In this document: piece by piece, positions 17,158-24,853 of the stretch
Numbering within the stretch: the stretch's first letter is position 1
Layout: every line of letters starts with the position of its first letter
Assembly (NCBI GenBank): GCA_018268935.1
Contig: JAFDVS010000013.1
Span: forward strand, 4,531 to 68,530
Direction: 5' to 3'
Length of the DNA stretch: 64,000 nucleotides
Source: Acidobacteriota bacterium
GTDB taxonomy: Bacteria > Acidobacteriota > Terriglobia > Bryobacterales > Bryobacteraceae
Translations under genes and position numbers: made by a program
The notes under the pieces: generated by a model
The model's database searches: none
What the model was told of the DNA's origin: nothing
Seen by the model: only the letters and a program-made list of their open reading frames with translations

Positions 17158-18015
17158 TTAGCTCCCGCAGCCTCCGCATCCGCCACCGCCTCCACAGCCG
17201 CTTCCACAGGAAGAGCCACAGGAAGAACCGCCGCTGTCACCGGATGAAGCGACGCCTTGCGGATAGATGGCGGTGCGAAGCGGCATGGCCGTGGCGGGCA
17301 CGGCCATGACACCGAACAAGGCGGTGAGGAGAACGAGTTCCTGTGTGTTTTGATTCGGCCTGAACTTGCCGGCGCGTTGTTTGAGGTTAGTAAGGAGAGT
17401 TTTGAGTTGATCGAGGGCGCGTGTGCCACGCGAGGTGAGACGCGGATTGTTGAGCAGAACTCCACCGATGACGGAGAAGGCCATGAGGAAGATGAGGAAT
17501 GCGATGTTGGAGCGGCCGCGTTCGAGGGCGATGTAGATCTTCGTGCCACCGAAGGCGAGCAGGATGAGCGTGGTGAGGATGTTGAGGTAGCGGCGATGCT
17601 GCAGTTGCTCGGGGTTGGGGATGAGGCCGTGGCGAAGAAGGAAGCCGTTGTATTCGGCCATCTCCTCTTCGCAGCGAATATAGCGGATGGCGTTTGCCGC
17701 CGTGGAAGGTTTGATCTTCTTCCACACGGCGCGTTCCAGCGGGTGGGTGATGTTGGAGCCGGACTTGGCGACGACGGTTTGCTTTTCCAGCGCGAGACGC
17801 TGGCGGTCAATGAGGGAGACGACCGCTGCCTCGACGGCGCCTTCGCTGCCTCCACGGAGGTAAGCAATGAGATAGGGATCTTCGATTTTGGGAAGCGGCT
17901 TGGTGCTGAGATCCTCCCGCCAGAGGCGGATGCGGAAAGCTATGGTGATGACGAACGCTGCCACGATCCCGTAGACGAGCAGGAATTCCGGACCACGCAG
18001 ATCGAATGGATTCAT
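17158..18015 (-). CDS. TIGR04222-like membrane protein with Cys/Gly-rich tail (paralogue A)
   Basis: The protein is exactly as long as its neighbour (285 aa) and shares the MNPFDLRGPEF start, the DPYLIAYLRGG motif, the helix pair near 150-190 and the ending GCGS. Its tail holds five cysteines spaced C-x3-C-x3-C-x5-C-x2-C in Gly/Ser. The two genes are clearly a tandem duplication that has diverged in the body while keeping both ends. The ATG overlaps the nucleotidyltransferase stop by 4 nt; an open frame reaching 18147 is antisense noise. Candidate substrate of the downstream MNIO enzyme. Confidence 0.85.
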   Translation of the reverse strand: MNPFDLRGPEFLLVYGIVAAFVITIAFRIRLWREDLSTKPLPKIEDPYLIAYLRGGSEGAVEAAVVSLIDRQRLALEKQTVVAKSGSNITHPLERAVWKKIKPSTAANAIRYIRCEEEMAEYNGFLLRHGLIPNPEQLQHRRYLNILTTLILLAFGGTKIYIALERGRSNIAFLIFLMAFSVIGGVLLNNPRLTSRGTRALDQLKTLLTNLKQRAGKFRPNQNTQELVLLTALFGVMAVPATAMPLRTAIYPQGVASSGDSGGSSCGSSCGSGCGGGGGCGGCGS

Positions 18016-18758
18016 AAGTGCGATTCCAATCGCTGGCGCAGAGTGGTGGAGAGCGCCAGCAAGTGGGCGATGACCAGCTCGGGCGCGGGCGAAGCGGGTA
18101 GGCCTTGTTCGCGCACGGCGGAGAAATATTCGGGAAGATAATTCCACTCGGGAGTGTTGAGTGAGGCGATGGTGGCGGCGAAGGCTTCTTTCGGGGAGTT
18201 GGCCGAGTTGCCTTCAATCTCGTGGAGGGCGGCAGCGCAGGTGCGAATAGGGCCGATGGAATCGGTGATGGCGGGCTGCAGCAGGCCGGGGTTGGCTGAA
18301 AGGAGGGTGAAGCGCTCGCGCAGGCGCATGGTGAGATTGAGCAGCACCTGGCGCGTGCGGCGGATTTCGTCCTCGCGGTTGATGGTGGCGCCTGCGAAGG
18401 GGTCCGGGCCGAAGACCACGAAGTGGCGGCGAACGATATCGGCGAATTTCTGGGCGAAGCATTCGAAGGCGGCGGGGATTTCGGCTTCGGCGAGGAACAT
18501 CACTTGCAGGTCGATGGCGGCTCGGGCGAGGGTGAGCGCGGGGCTCAGTTGGGCGGCCTGTTCGGGAGAGAAGGACTTCAGGACGAGGATAAGGTTGACG
18601 TCGGAATGCTGGCGGAGGCGGGCTTCGGCGGCGCTGCCGAACAGGACAGCGGAAAGCAGGTTGGCGCCGAAGGATTCCTGGGCGCGAGTGACGAAATCAC
18701 GCAACGTGGTTTGGGTTTGAGGGGGGAGTCCGGTGGGTAGGGTCAGTTGGGAGGACAT
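18012..18758 (-). CDS. Nucleotidyltransferase-domain protein, first gene of the MNIO operon
   Basis: This 248-aa protein contains a pol-beta-like nucleotidyltransferase core: LFGSAAEARLRQHSDVNLIL has the GS motif and an Asp, but only one acidic residue of the usual DxD pair is visible (SDVN), so activity is uncertain. The C-terminal half is helical and HEPN-like. I chose the ATG at 18758 because AAGAGGATC precedes it; an ATG 21 nt upstream lacks one. It overlaps paralogue A by 4 nt. Its role in the operon is unknown. Confidence 0.75.
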   Translation of the reverse strand: MSSQLTLPTGLPPQTQTTLRDFVTRAQESFGANLLSAVLFGSAAEARLRQHSDVNLILVLKSFSPEQAAQLSPALTLARAAIDLQVMFLAEAEIPAAFECFAQKFADIVRRHFVVFGPDPFAGATINREDEIRRTRQVLLNLTMRLRERFTLLSANPGLLQPAITDSIGPIRTCAAALHEIEGNSANSPKEAFAATIASLNTPEWNYLPEYFSAVREQGLPASPAPELVIAHLLALSTTLRQRLESHL

Positions 18759-18840
18759 GATCCTCTTGATTCTATTCAACGGATGGGGGGTTAGGATACA
18801 GTGACGGATTTGTTACGGTTGAGTTACGGAACTAATTTAT

Positions 18841-18853
18841 AGTACAAAGTACT
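18841..18853. promoter_or_regulatory. Inverted repeat AGTAC-AAA-GTACT, putative operator
   Basis: A perfect 5-bp dyad with a 3-bp spacer ends on the first base of the -35 box of the promoter at 18853. It is well placed for repression by the winged-helix regulator encoded as second gene of this transcript, and lies between the two divergent operons. Binding is inference. Confidence 0.5.
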
Positions 18854-18881
18854 TGACAGAAACATTCTGAGCGCGTACGAT
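18853..18881 (+). promoter_or_regulatory. Consensus sigma-70 promoter TTGACA-17-TACGAT, leaderless
   Basis: TTGACA (18853-18858), a 17-bp spacer and TACGAT (18876-18881) form a near-perfect sigma-70 promoter. The ATG begins at 18888, 7 nt after the -10 box, so transcription should start on the start codon itself. Confidence 0.8.
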
Positions 18882-18887
18882 ACAGAC

Positions 18888-19484
18888 ATGCTACCGGCGC
18901 GGCCCAAGCCTGTTCCCATCCAACAACACGCTATCGACAACTTGCGGTACATCCGCGAGACGATGGAGCGGGCATCGAGTTTCACCGCGGTGCCGGGCTA
19001 CGGTGGGATGGCGATGGGCGTGACCGCGGTGTTGGCCGGGGCCTTGGCGCACATGCAGGCGGATGCCACGCGGTGGTTGACAGTGTGGCTGGTGGAGGCA
19101 CTGGTGGCAATCGGCATTGGCGCCTACTGCATGCAACGCAAAGCGCTGGCGGGCGGGCAGAGCGTGACATCGGCGCCGGCGCGGAAGTTTTTGTTGAGCT
19201 TCGTGCCGCCGTTGTTCGCGGGCGCGGTGTTGACCGTCGCCTTGTTTCCGGCGGGGCATACAGCGCTATTGCCTGGGCTTTGGTTATTGTTGTATGGCAC
19301 AGGCGTTCTGACGGCGGGGGCTTTCAGCGTGCCCGTGGTTCCGGTGATGGGAGCAAGTTTCGCTGGGCTGGGCGCGGTTTGTTTGTTTGCGCCTCCGGCG
19401 TGGAATGATTATTTCCTGGCAGCCGGGTTTGGCGTGTTGCATGTGATTTATGGATGGGTAATTGCGAGGAGGTACGGTGGCTAA
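18888..19484 (+). CDS. Integral membrane protein co-transcribed with a winged-helix regulator
   Basis: The 198-aa protein has a short cytoplasmic N-terminus (LRYIRETMERASSFTAVPGYGG) and about six membrane helices, for example GMAMGVTAVLAGALAHM and VPPLFAGAVLTVALFPAG. The N-terminal NLRYIRETMERA segment is common in acidobacterial membrane proteins encoded with a small winged-helix protein; function is not known. The ATG follows a consensus promoter with no room for a Shine-Dalgarno. It overlaps the regulator gene by 8 nt. Confidence 0.75.
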   Translation: MLPARPKPVPIQQHAIDNLRYIRETMERASSFTAVPGYGGMAMGVTAVLAGALAHMQADATRWLTVWLVEALVAIGIGAYCMQRKALAGGQSVTSAPARKFLLSFVPPLFAGAVLTVALFPAGHTALLPGLWLLLYGTGVLTAGAFSVPVVPVMGASFAGLGAVCLFAPPAWNDYFLAAGFGVLHVIYGWVIARRYGG

Positions 19485-19845
19485 ACAAAATGTTGCGCGC
19501 AAGTTGGATGGAGTAGCGCCGCGGCGTGCGACGGCGGCGGCTCCGCCTGTACCGGAACTGGACCGGCTGATTCATGAGCGGATCCGGCTGGCGATTGTGA
19601 GTGCGCTGGCGGCGAACGATTCGCTGACGTTCACGGAGTTGAAGAAGCTGTTGGATACGACGGATGGGAATTTAAGTATCCATTCGCGGAAGCTGGAAGA
19701 CGCGGGCTACATCGCCTGCGAGAAGTATTTCGAAGGGCGCGTCCCGAAGACGGAGTTCCGGCTGACGCCGGCGGGGCGGAAGGCGCTGAATCAATATCTG
19801 GATCATATGGAGGCTCTGATTAAGGCGATGCGCGATCCGCACTAA
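19477..19845 (+). CDS. Winged-helix transcriptional regulator (HTH_34/PF13601 type)
   Basis: This 122-aa protein has a single winged helix-turn-helix at about residues 25-105: LDRLIHERIRLAIVSAL, then the recognition region TTDGNLSIHSRKLEDAGY and the wing with KTEFRLTPAGRKAL. Such one-domain regulators pair with a membrane protein as sensor or target. I chose the GTG at 19477 because AGGAGG lies 4 nt upstream; a TTG at 19462 has none. It probably controls its own operon through the dyad at 18841 (inference). Confidence 0.85.
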   Translation: MAKQNVARKLDGVAPRRATAAAPPVPELDRLIHERIRLAIVSALAANDSLTFTELKKLLDTTDGNLSIHSRKLEDAGYIACEKYFEGRVPKTEFRLTPAGRKALNQYLDHMEALIKAMRDPH

Positions 19846-19854
19846 GCGGATGGC

Positions 19855-20562
19855 GTGTCTCTTTTTTTGGCGATTCGCTTTATGTCTCAAAGGACTTCAT
19901 CGGAGAGAGCCGTGCCGCGGCACGTGGCGATCATCATGGATGGGAACGGGCGCTGGGCGACGGCGCGTTCCCTGCCCCGCGCGGCTGGTCACCGGCAAGG
20001 GGCGCAGGCGGTACGGCGGACGGTGACGGCGGCGTGCGAACTCGGAGTCGGCACGCTGACGCTGTATGCGTTTTCATCGGATAACTGGAAGCGGCCTCGC
20101 GCGGAAGTGACGGCGCTGATGATGCTGTTTCGCCGATACCTGGTACAGGAAATTGAGGAATGCCGGCGCGAGGGGGTACGCCTGAGCGTCATTGGCAGAA
20201 GAGACCGGTTGCCGGCTGATCTGATCCCACTGATCGAATCCGCCGAGAGTACAACGATGGCCGGCAACCGGCTCCATTTGCGGCTGGCGGTGGATTACTC
20301 TTCGCGCGATGCGATATTGGCGGCGGCTGTGCATGCGCGGACTCGTGAGGAGATGACGGCGGCGCTGGGTCCGGATGTGGATTTGTTGATTCGCACGGCG
20401 GGGGAACAGCGGTTGAGCGATTACCTGCTGTGGGAATGCGCGTATGCGGAGTTCTGTTTCACGGATCAGTTGTGGCCGGATTTCAACCGCGGGTCGCTGG
20501 AGGCGGCGATTGCGGATTTTCAGGGTCGCGAGCGGAGATTTGGGGCGGTACCGGCGGCCTGA
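19855..20562 (+). CDS. uppS: Isoprenyl (undecaprenyl) diphosphate synthase family protein
   Basis: UppS-type cis-prenyltransferases extend farnesyl diphosphate with isopentenyl units to make the lipid carrier for cell-wall synthesis. The protein (235 aa from GTG) has all signature motifs: [13 protein letters not shown] with the catalytic Asp, the pyrophosphate-binding [14 protein letters not shown] and [15 protein letters not shown]. Conserved homology begins at PRHVAI, so the ATG at 19882 is an equally good start; neither has a strong Shine-Dalgarno. It is not next to cdsA or dxr as housekeeping uppS often is, so it may be a second copy. Confidence 0.9.
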   Translation: MSLFLAIRFMSQRTSSERAVPRHVAIIMDGNGRWATARSLPRAAGHRQGAQAVRRTVTAACELGVGTLTLYAFSSDNWKRPRAEVTALMMLFRRYLVQEIEECRREGVRLSVIGRRDRLPADLIPLIESAESTTMAGNRLHLRLAVDYSSRDAILAAAVHARTREEMTAALGPDVDLLIRTAGEQRLSDYLLWECAYAEFCFTDQLWPDFNRGSLEAAIADFQGRERRFGAVPAA

Positions 20563-20566
20563 GGGC

Positions 20567-20572
20567 TATACT
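20567..20572 (+). promoter_or_regulatory. TATACT -10 hexamer before the propeller/phosphoesterase gene
   Basis: TATACT ends 8 nt before the ATG at 20581, again predicting a leaderless mRNA. No -35 box at standard spacing is obvious. Confidence 0.4.
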
Positions 20573-20580
20573 GGCCGTTG

Positions 20581-23079
20581 ATGACACGCGCACGGTTGGC
20601 TCTTGCGGTGGTGGCGGCCTCGGCGATTGGGGCTGCGGTGAAGACGGATCTCTCGGGGCTGCTGTCGTCGACAGCGGTGGCGGGTAAGCAGGCGAACGAG
20701 GCTTACCTGGTGGCATCGGCGCAATTGGTGCGGCCGTGGTTGTTGAAGACGCGGATCAAGGGGCGGCCGGCGGATATGGCGGTGCATCCATCGGGCGGGT
20801 TTGCGGCGGTGTTGAATGGGACGAGCGTGGTGACGGTGGACCTGGCTTCCGGGCGTGAGATCAGCCGGGTGACAACGAAGACGACTTCGTATTTGGGGAT
20901 TGCGTTCCGCCCGAACTCGAATGAGTTATGGGCGAGCGAGGCGACTCGCAATGGGCCGGATGCGTTGTTGCGGATTCCTTATGCGGCCGATGGGAAGTTG
21001 GGTGCGTTGGAGCGCATGGAGATTCCCGGGCATCCGATTCCGGCGGGGCTGGTGTTTACGCGCGACGGCAGCAGGCTGTACGCTGCTCTGCATCATGCGA
21101 ATGAAATTGCGGTGGTGGATGCGGCGGCAAAGCGTGTGACGGCGCGTTGGGCCGCGAACCTGGCTCCGTTTGGATTGGCGTTGAGTGCGGATGGCGGGAC
21201 GCTATATGTTTCGAATCGCGGCGGCGCGGCGAATGATGGGGCGAAACAGGCTCCGAGCGGGCGCGTGAATCTGCCGACGGATGAGGCGGGATCAGTGTTG
21301 CCGGGGACAGTGCAGGTTTTCGATACGGCTTCGGGGAAAGCGGTCTCACTGGCGGCCGGGCTGGCTCCGGCGGGATTGGCGCTGAGTCCGGATGGCGGCA
21401 CGCTGGTGGTGGTGAATGCGCATTCGGATTCGTTGACCGTGGTGGATACGAAGACGAAGGCGGTGTCGACGATAGCGATTGATGCGTCGTCGAAATTGCC
21501 GGGGATTCTGCCGAATTCGGTGGATTTCTCACCGGATGGCAAGCGGCTGTATGTGGCATGCGGCGGGGAGAACGCAGTGGCGGTGTTTGGGCGGGCGAAG
21601 GCGGGATGGAAGCTGGACGGGAAGTTTCCCACGGGCTGGTTCCCGACGGCGGTGAAGGTGGATGCGGGCGGACGCGTGCATATCGCTTCGGTGAAAGGGA
21701 CAGGGGATGATGAACAATCGCCGGGGAAACACAGCTCGCTGGCTTATGAGGGATCGCTTTCCAGTGTGAGTGCGCCTACCGCGGCGCAGTTGAAGGCGGG
21801 GACGCGGGAGGTGGGATTCACGGCGAATCCGCGGTTTGCGTCGAATGGCGGAGTGGCGGATTTGGCGAAGCTGGGGATCAAGCATGTGTTTTTCCTGATC
21901 AAGGAGAATCGCACGTATGACCAGGTTTTTTCCGATATTCCGAAGGGGAATCGCGATGCGTCGCTGCTGATGTATGGGCGCGAGGTGACACCGAATCATC
22001 ATGCGCTGGCGGAGAAGTATGTGCTGCTGGACAACTACTATTCGAGCGGCGCGATCAGTTTCGAAGGGCATCAGTGGCTGATGATGGGCTTTGTCAGTGA
22101 TCACGTGGAGCGGGCGTTGCAGGCCGCTCCGCGCGGGTATGCGTGGAACATGGGTGATTCGCTGACGGTGTCTCCGGCGGGATTTTTCTGGCAGGACAAG
22201 AAGAAGCCGTTGAATGTGCGGTTGCTGGGGCCGGTGTCGGAGCCGGCGACTCCCGGGCCGGATGGATTGATGCGGGATATCAATGAAACGGACATGCTCA
22301 AATGGGGGCAATATTGGGAGCACTACAAGAAAGGGACGTGGCGGCAGGTGATTGGATCGCGCTGCGTGGTGCCGGCGTTGCGGCCGATTTTCGATGAGAA
22401 GTTTCCGCCGTCCTCGATGAAAGTGCCGGATCAGATTCGGGCGGAGGCGTTCGCGGAGCGGATGGATGCCTGGGAGAAGACTTCAGCGCCGGATCTGACG
22501 ATTGTGACCATGACCAGCGATCACACGGAGGGGAGGAACCCCACGGCGCCGCGGCCAGCATCGATGGTGGCGGACAACGATTGGGCGCTGGGCAAGATTG
22601 TGGAACGCGTGTCGAAGTCGCGATTCTGGGCGAATTCGCTGATTCTGGTGGTGGAAGACGACGCGCAGAATGGCGTGGATCATGTGTCGGGGCGGCGTAC
22701 GGTGGCGCTGGCGATCGGGCCGCATGTGCGGCGGGCGGCTTTGGATTCGAATTACTACACGCATATCAATCTGGTGCGGACCATTCAGGATGTGTTCGGG
22801 CTGGAGCCTCGGACGCGGTTTTTGAAGAATGCGCGAGCGATGAACAGTGTGTTTACGGCGGAGGCGGATTTGAGTGGGTACAAGGCGATTGAGCCGGGGG
22901 TGCGGTTGGACGATATGAATCCTCCGTTGACGGCGCTGCAGGGGAAGGAGAAGTGGGCGGCGGCGGAGTCGGCGAAGATGAATTGGGATGATGTGGACGA
23001 TGTGCCTAGTGATGTGTTGAACAGGATTCTGTGGTGGGAGGCGAAGGGGTTTGATGTGGCGTATCCGGTCTCAAAATGA
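20581..23079 (+). CDS. YVTN beta-propeller / phosphoesterase fusion protein, exported
   Basis: The 832-aa protein has a signal-like N-terminus (MTRARLALAVVAASAIGAA), a YncE/YVTN-type propeller at about 50-400 (repeats such as LALSADGGTLYVSNRGG and VDFSPDGKRLYVACGG) and a phosphoesterase/alkaline-phosphatase-like domain from about 430 (HVFFLIKENRTYDQVFSD, SFEGHQWLM, VTMTSDHTEG, LVVEDDAQNGVDHVSG). Metal-binding Glu, Asp and His positions of the phosphoesterase family appear in place. The fusion is common in soil bacteria; the substrate is unknown. The first ATG after the TTG at 20578 is used. The stop overlaps the PIN gene start by 4 nt. Confidence 0.85.
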   Translation: MTRARLALAVVAASAIGAAVKTDLSGLLSSTAVAGKQANEAYLVASAQLVRPWLLKTRIKGRPADMAVHPSGGFAAVLNGTSVVTVDLASGREISRVTTKTTSYLGIAFRPNSNELWASEATRNGPDALLRIPYAADGKLGALERMEIPGHPIPAGLVFTRDGSRLYAALHHANEIAVVDAAAKRVTARWAANLAPFGLALSADGGTLYVSNRGGAANDGAKQAPSGRVNLPTDEAGSVLPGTVQVFDTASGKAVSLAAGLAPAGLALSPDGGTLVVVNAHSDSLTVVDTKTKAVSTIAIDASSKLPGILPNSVDFSPDGKRLYVACGGENAVAVFGRAKAGWKLDGKFPTGWFPTAVKVDAGGRVHIASVKGTGDDEQSPGKHSSLAYEGSLSSVSAPTAAQLKAGTREVGFTANPRFASNGGVADLAKLGIKHVFFLIKENRTYDQVFSDIPKGNRDASLLMYGREVTPNHHALAEKYVLLDNYYSSGAISFEGHQWLMMGFVSDHVERALQAAPRGYAWNMGDSLTVSPAGFFWQDKKKPLNVRLLGPVSEPATPGPDGLMRDINETDMLKWGQYWEHYKKGTWRQVIGSRCVVPALRPIFDEKFPPSSMKVPDQIRAEAFAERMDAWEKTSAPDLTIVTMTSDHTEGRNPTAPRPASMVADNDWALGKIVERVSKSRFWANSLILVVEDDAQNGVDHVSGRRTVALAIGPHVRRAALDSNYYTHINLVRTIQDVFGLEPRTRFLKNARAMNSVFTAEADLSGYKAIEPGVRLDDMNPPLTALQGKEKWAAAESAKMNWDDVDDVPSDVLNRILWWEAKGFDVAYPVSK

Positions 23080-23548
23080 AGCGCAAGGTCTACATCGAAA
23101 CAAGTGTTGCGAGCTATTTGACAGCACGTCCAAGCCGGGATCTTGTTGTGGCTGCTCACCAGGAATTGACCACGGAATGGTGGACCGGCCATCCTCAGCG
23201 ATTTGAGTTATACGTATCAGAACTTGTGTTGCGCGAAGCAGCGCGAGGCGACGGGTCGGCAGCGGCCAAACGTCTGACGGAATTGGAGGGAATTGACGTA
23301 CTCGTGTTAAGTGACGAAGCCCGCACGCTGGCTCGCCATTTTGTGGAGCGCGGGCTGATCCCGCTGAAGGCTGCGAACATGCCTTACATGTCGCCGTGGC
23401 TACAGCCCAAGGGATGGACTTCCTTTTAACGTGGAACTGCAAGCACATCGCAAACGCGGAGGTCATAGAGCGTCTCGAAGTGGTCTGCCTGGAACTGGGA
23501 TTCCGCATGCCAATCCTTTGCACACCAGAGCAGTTGATGGGAAACTGA
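23076..23548 (+). pseudogene. PIN-domain (VapC-like) toxin gene with a single-base frameshift
   Basis: The first 100 codons (MKRKVYIETSVASYLTARPS ...) read as a PIN-domain ribonuclease. After PLKAA near 23375 the frame runs into a stop at 23429, but shifting frame by one base there gives ALHVAVATAQGMDFLLTWNC and then KHIANAEVIERLE up to a stop at 23548, exactly the expected C-terminal half. One missing G (GCG-GAA-CAT expected, GCG-AA-CAT found) explains it. The gene is therefore broken, or the base was lost in sequencing. The downstream small gene is the likely partner. Confidence 0.8.
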
Positions 23549-23552
23549 GGGA

Positions 23553-23762
23553 ATGGAAGATCACATCGTGGAAGAGGTCCGGCGAATTCGCGAGGAACAC
23601 GCGGCCAAATTCAACTACGATATCGACGCGATCTTTGCCGACTACAAACGCCTGGAAGCCGAGAGCAGCCGAAGGCACCTTTCCTTCGGCCCGCGACGGA
23701 CTGCAAAACCCGCGAAGCCGCTGGGAATAAATGCGACTGAACTCCTAACGGGCACCAAGTAG
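23553..23762 (+). CDS. Small antitoxin-like partner of the PIN gene
   Basis: This 69-aa protein starts MEDHIVEEVRRIREEHAAKF, followed by NYDIDAIFADYKRLEAESSR. Proteins with this pattern commonly follow genes for this kind of PIN protein, so it is a candidate antitoxin, although no DNA-binding motif is visible. The ATG lies 4 nt after the frame-restored PIN stop, with GAGGGA immediately before it. If the toxin is dead, this gene would be left as an orphan. Confidence 0.6.
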   Translation: MEDHIVEEVRRIREEHAAKFNYDIDAIFADYKRLEAESSRRHLSFGPRRTAKPAKPLGINATELLTGTK

Positions 23763-23844
23763 CAGACAAGGGAAAAGGCGCCTGTGGGCGATTGATGTTG
23801 CCGCCACGGATGAACAGAGATAGACACCGATGGGAGCCAGGCTC

Positions 23845-24840
23845 ATGAGGTTCGTACTAATTGCGTTGTTGCTGCCAGGGGTTATGCATCTGTGTGGATT
23901 CGTGCTGGAGTATTTGCCCTTGCGGGCCGAGGAACTGGCACGGCGGTTCCGGATAAAGTCAGGTGGTGAGTTCCATTATGGGGTACTTCAAGTGGGCGCG
24001 ACGCGGCGTGTTGGTTCGGTTTCGGTGCGGCTTCTTGAGGATGGCATTGTGAGATTCTCCGGCAAAGATAGTGAAGATCTACCATGGACATTTGAAACCG
24101 CGGCGGGCCAGGAAGGGCGACTTTTCACCGGGGATTTGGATGCCGATGGACATCAGGATGTCATCTACGCTAGCCGTACCGGCGGCAACGGCTGGGCGCC
24201 AAGTTCGGACATGGTCACTTTGCTGTTTGATGAGAAGGGCCGGCCTGTTCCTTGGAATGTGGATGGGTATTTTGAGTCATCAGCGGCCGGAATAATGGAC
24301 CTGCTGGATTTGAACCGGGACGGCAAGGCCGAACTGGTGCGGCAGACCTTCGATGATGGGTATTGGATCACATCGCTGTATGAAGCGCGGAACGGGCGCT
24401 GGCTCCTGGTGGGTGGCGAGCATGCGGGGCGGAAGTATCCGATGTATACACGGTTCACCCACCGTGCAAACCGGATTGCTGTGACGCCGACCGCAGGCCG
24501 GCATCCGGTGGAGGATGATCTGTCGAACACTCCGGCTACAGAAGGACCGCTTTATTTGCGGAGATTGAACTGGGCGGATGTTCGTATCTCCGCGCAGCCT
24601 GTGCTCGAATTTTCCGATGGGCGGCGATGTGTCGCCGTGTCCTGGTATGGCACTATGACGACCGTGGTGGACGAACCGGGACAACGCGTGAGCGCAACCT
24701 TGGGCTCGCCAGTGCGAGCGCGTCAATTGCTGGAGCGAATTGTGAAACAGAAATTGCCGGTATGGGTGGGGGGACGAAGACATCAGCGGGCGCAAGGCGC
24801 ACAATGCAGTGTGGAGACGGTTTGGGCGACAGCCATTTGA
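23845..24840 (+). CDS. Hypothetical exported protein with FG-GAP-like calcium loops
   Basis: The 331-aa protein begins with a hydrophobic segment (MRFVLIALLLPGVMHLCGFVL) that may be a signal or anchor. Two segments, GDLDADGHQDVIYAS (about residue 95) and DLNRDGKAELVRQ (about 155), have the DxDxDG-type acidic loop of FG-GAP/VCBS repeats. I chose the ATG at 23845 because GGGAG lies 8 nt upstream; the ATG at 23830 has no ribosome site. It ends 13 nt before the caspase-TPR gene, so the two are probably co-expressed. Function unknown. Confidence 0.6.
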   Translation: MRFVLIALLLPGVMHLCGFVLEYLPLRAEELARRFRIKSGGEFHYGVLQVGATRRVGSVSVRLLEDGIVRFSGKDSEDLPWTFETAAGQEGRLFTGDLDADGHQDVIYASRTGGNGWAPSSDMVTLLFDEKGRPVPWNVDGYFESSAAGIMDLLDLNRDGKAELVRQTFDDGYWITSLYEARNGRWLLVGGEHAGRKYPMYTRFTHRANRIAVTPTAGRHPVEDDLSNTPATEGPLYLRRLNWADVRISAQPVLEFSDGRRCVAVSWYGTMTTVVDEPGQRVSATLGSPVRARQLLERIVKQKLPVWVGGRRHQRAQGAQCSVETVWATAI

Positions 24841-24853
24841 GGACATCGCGTTC

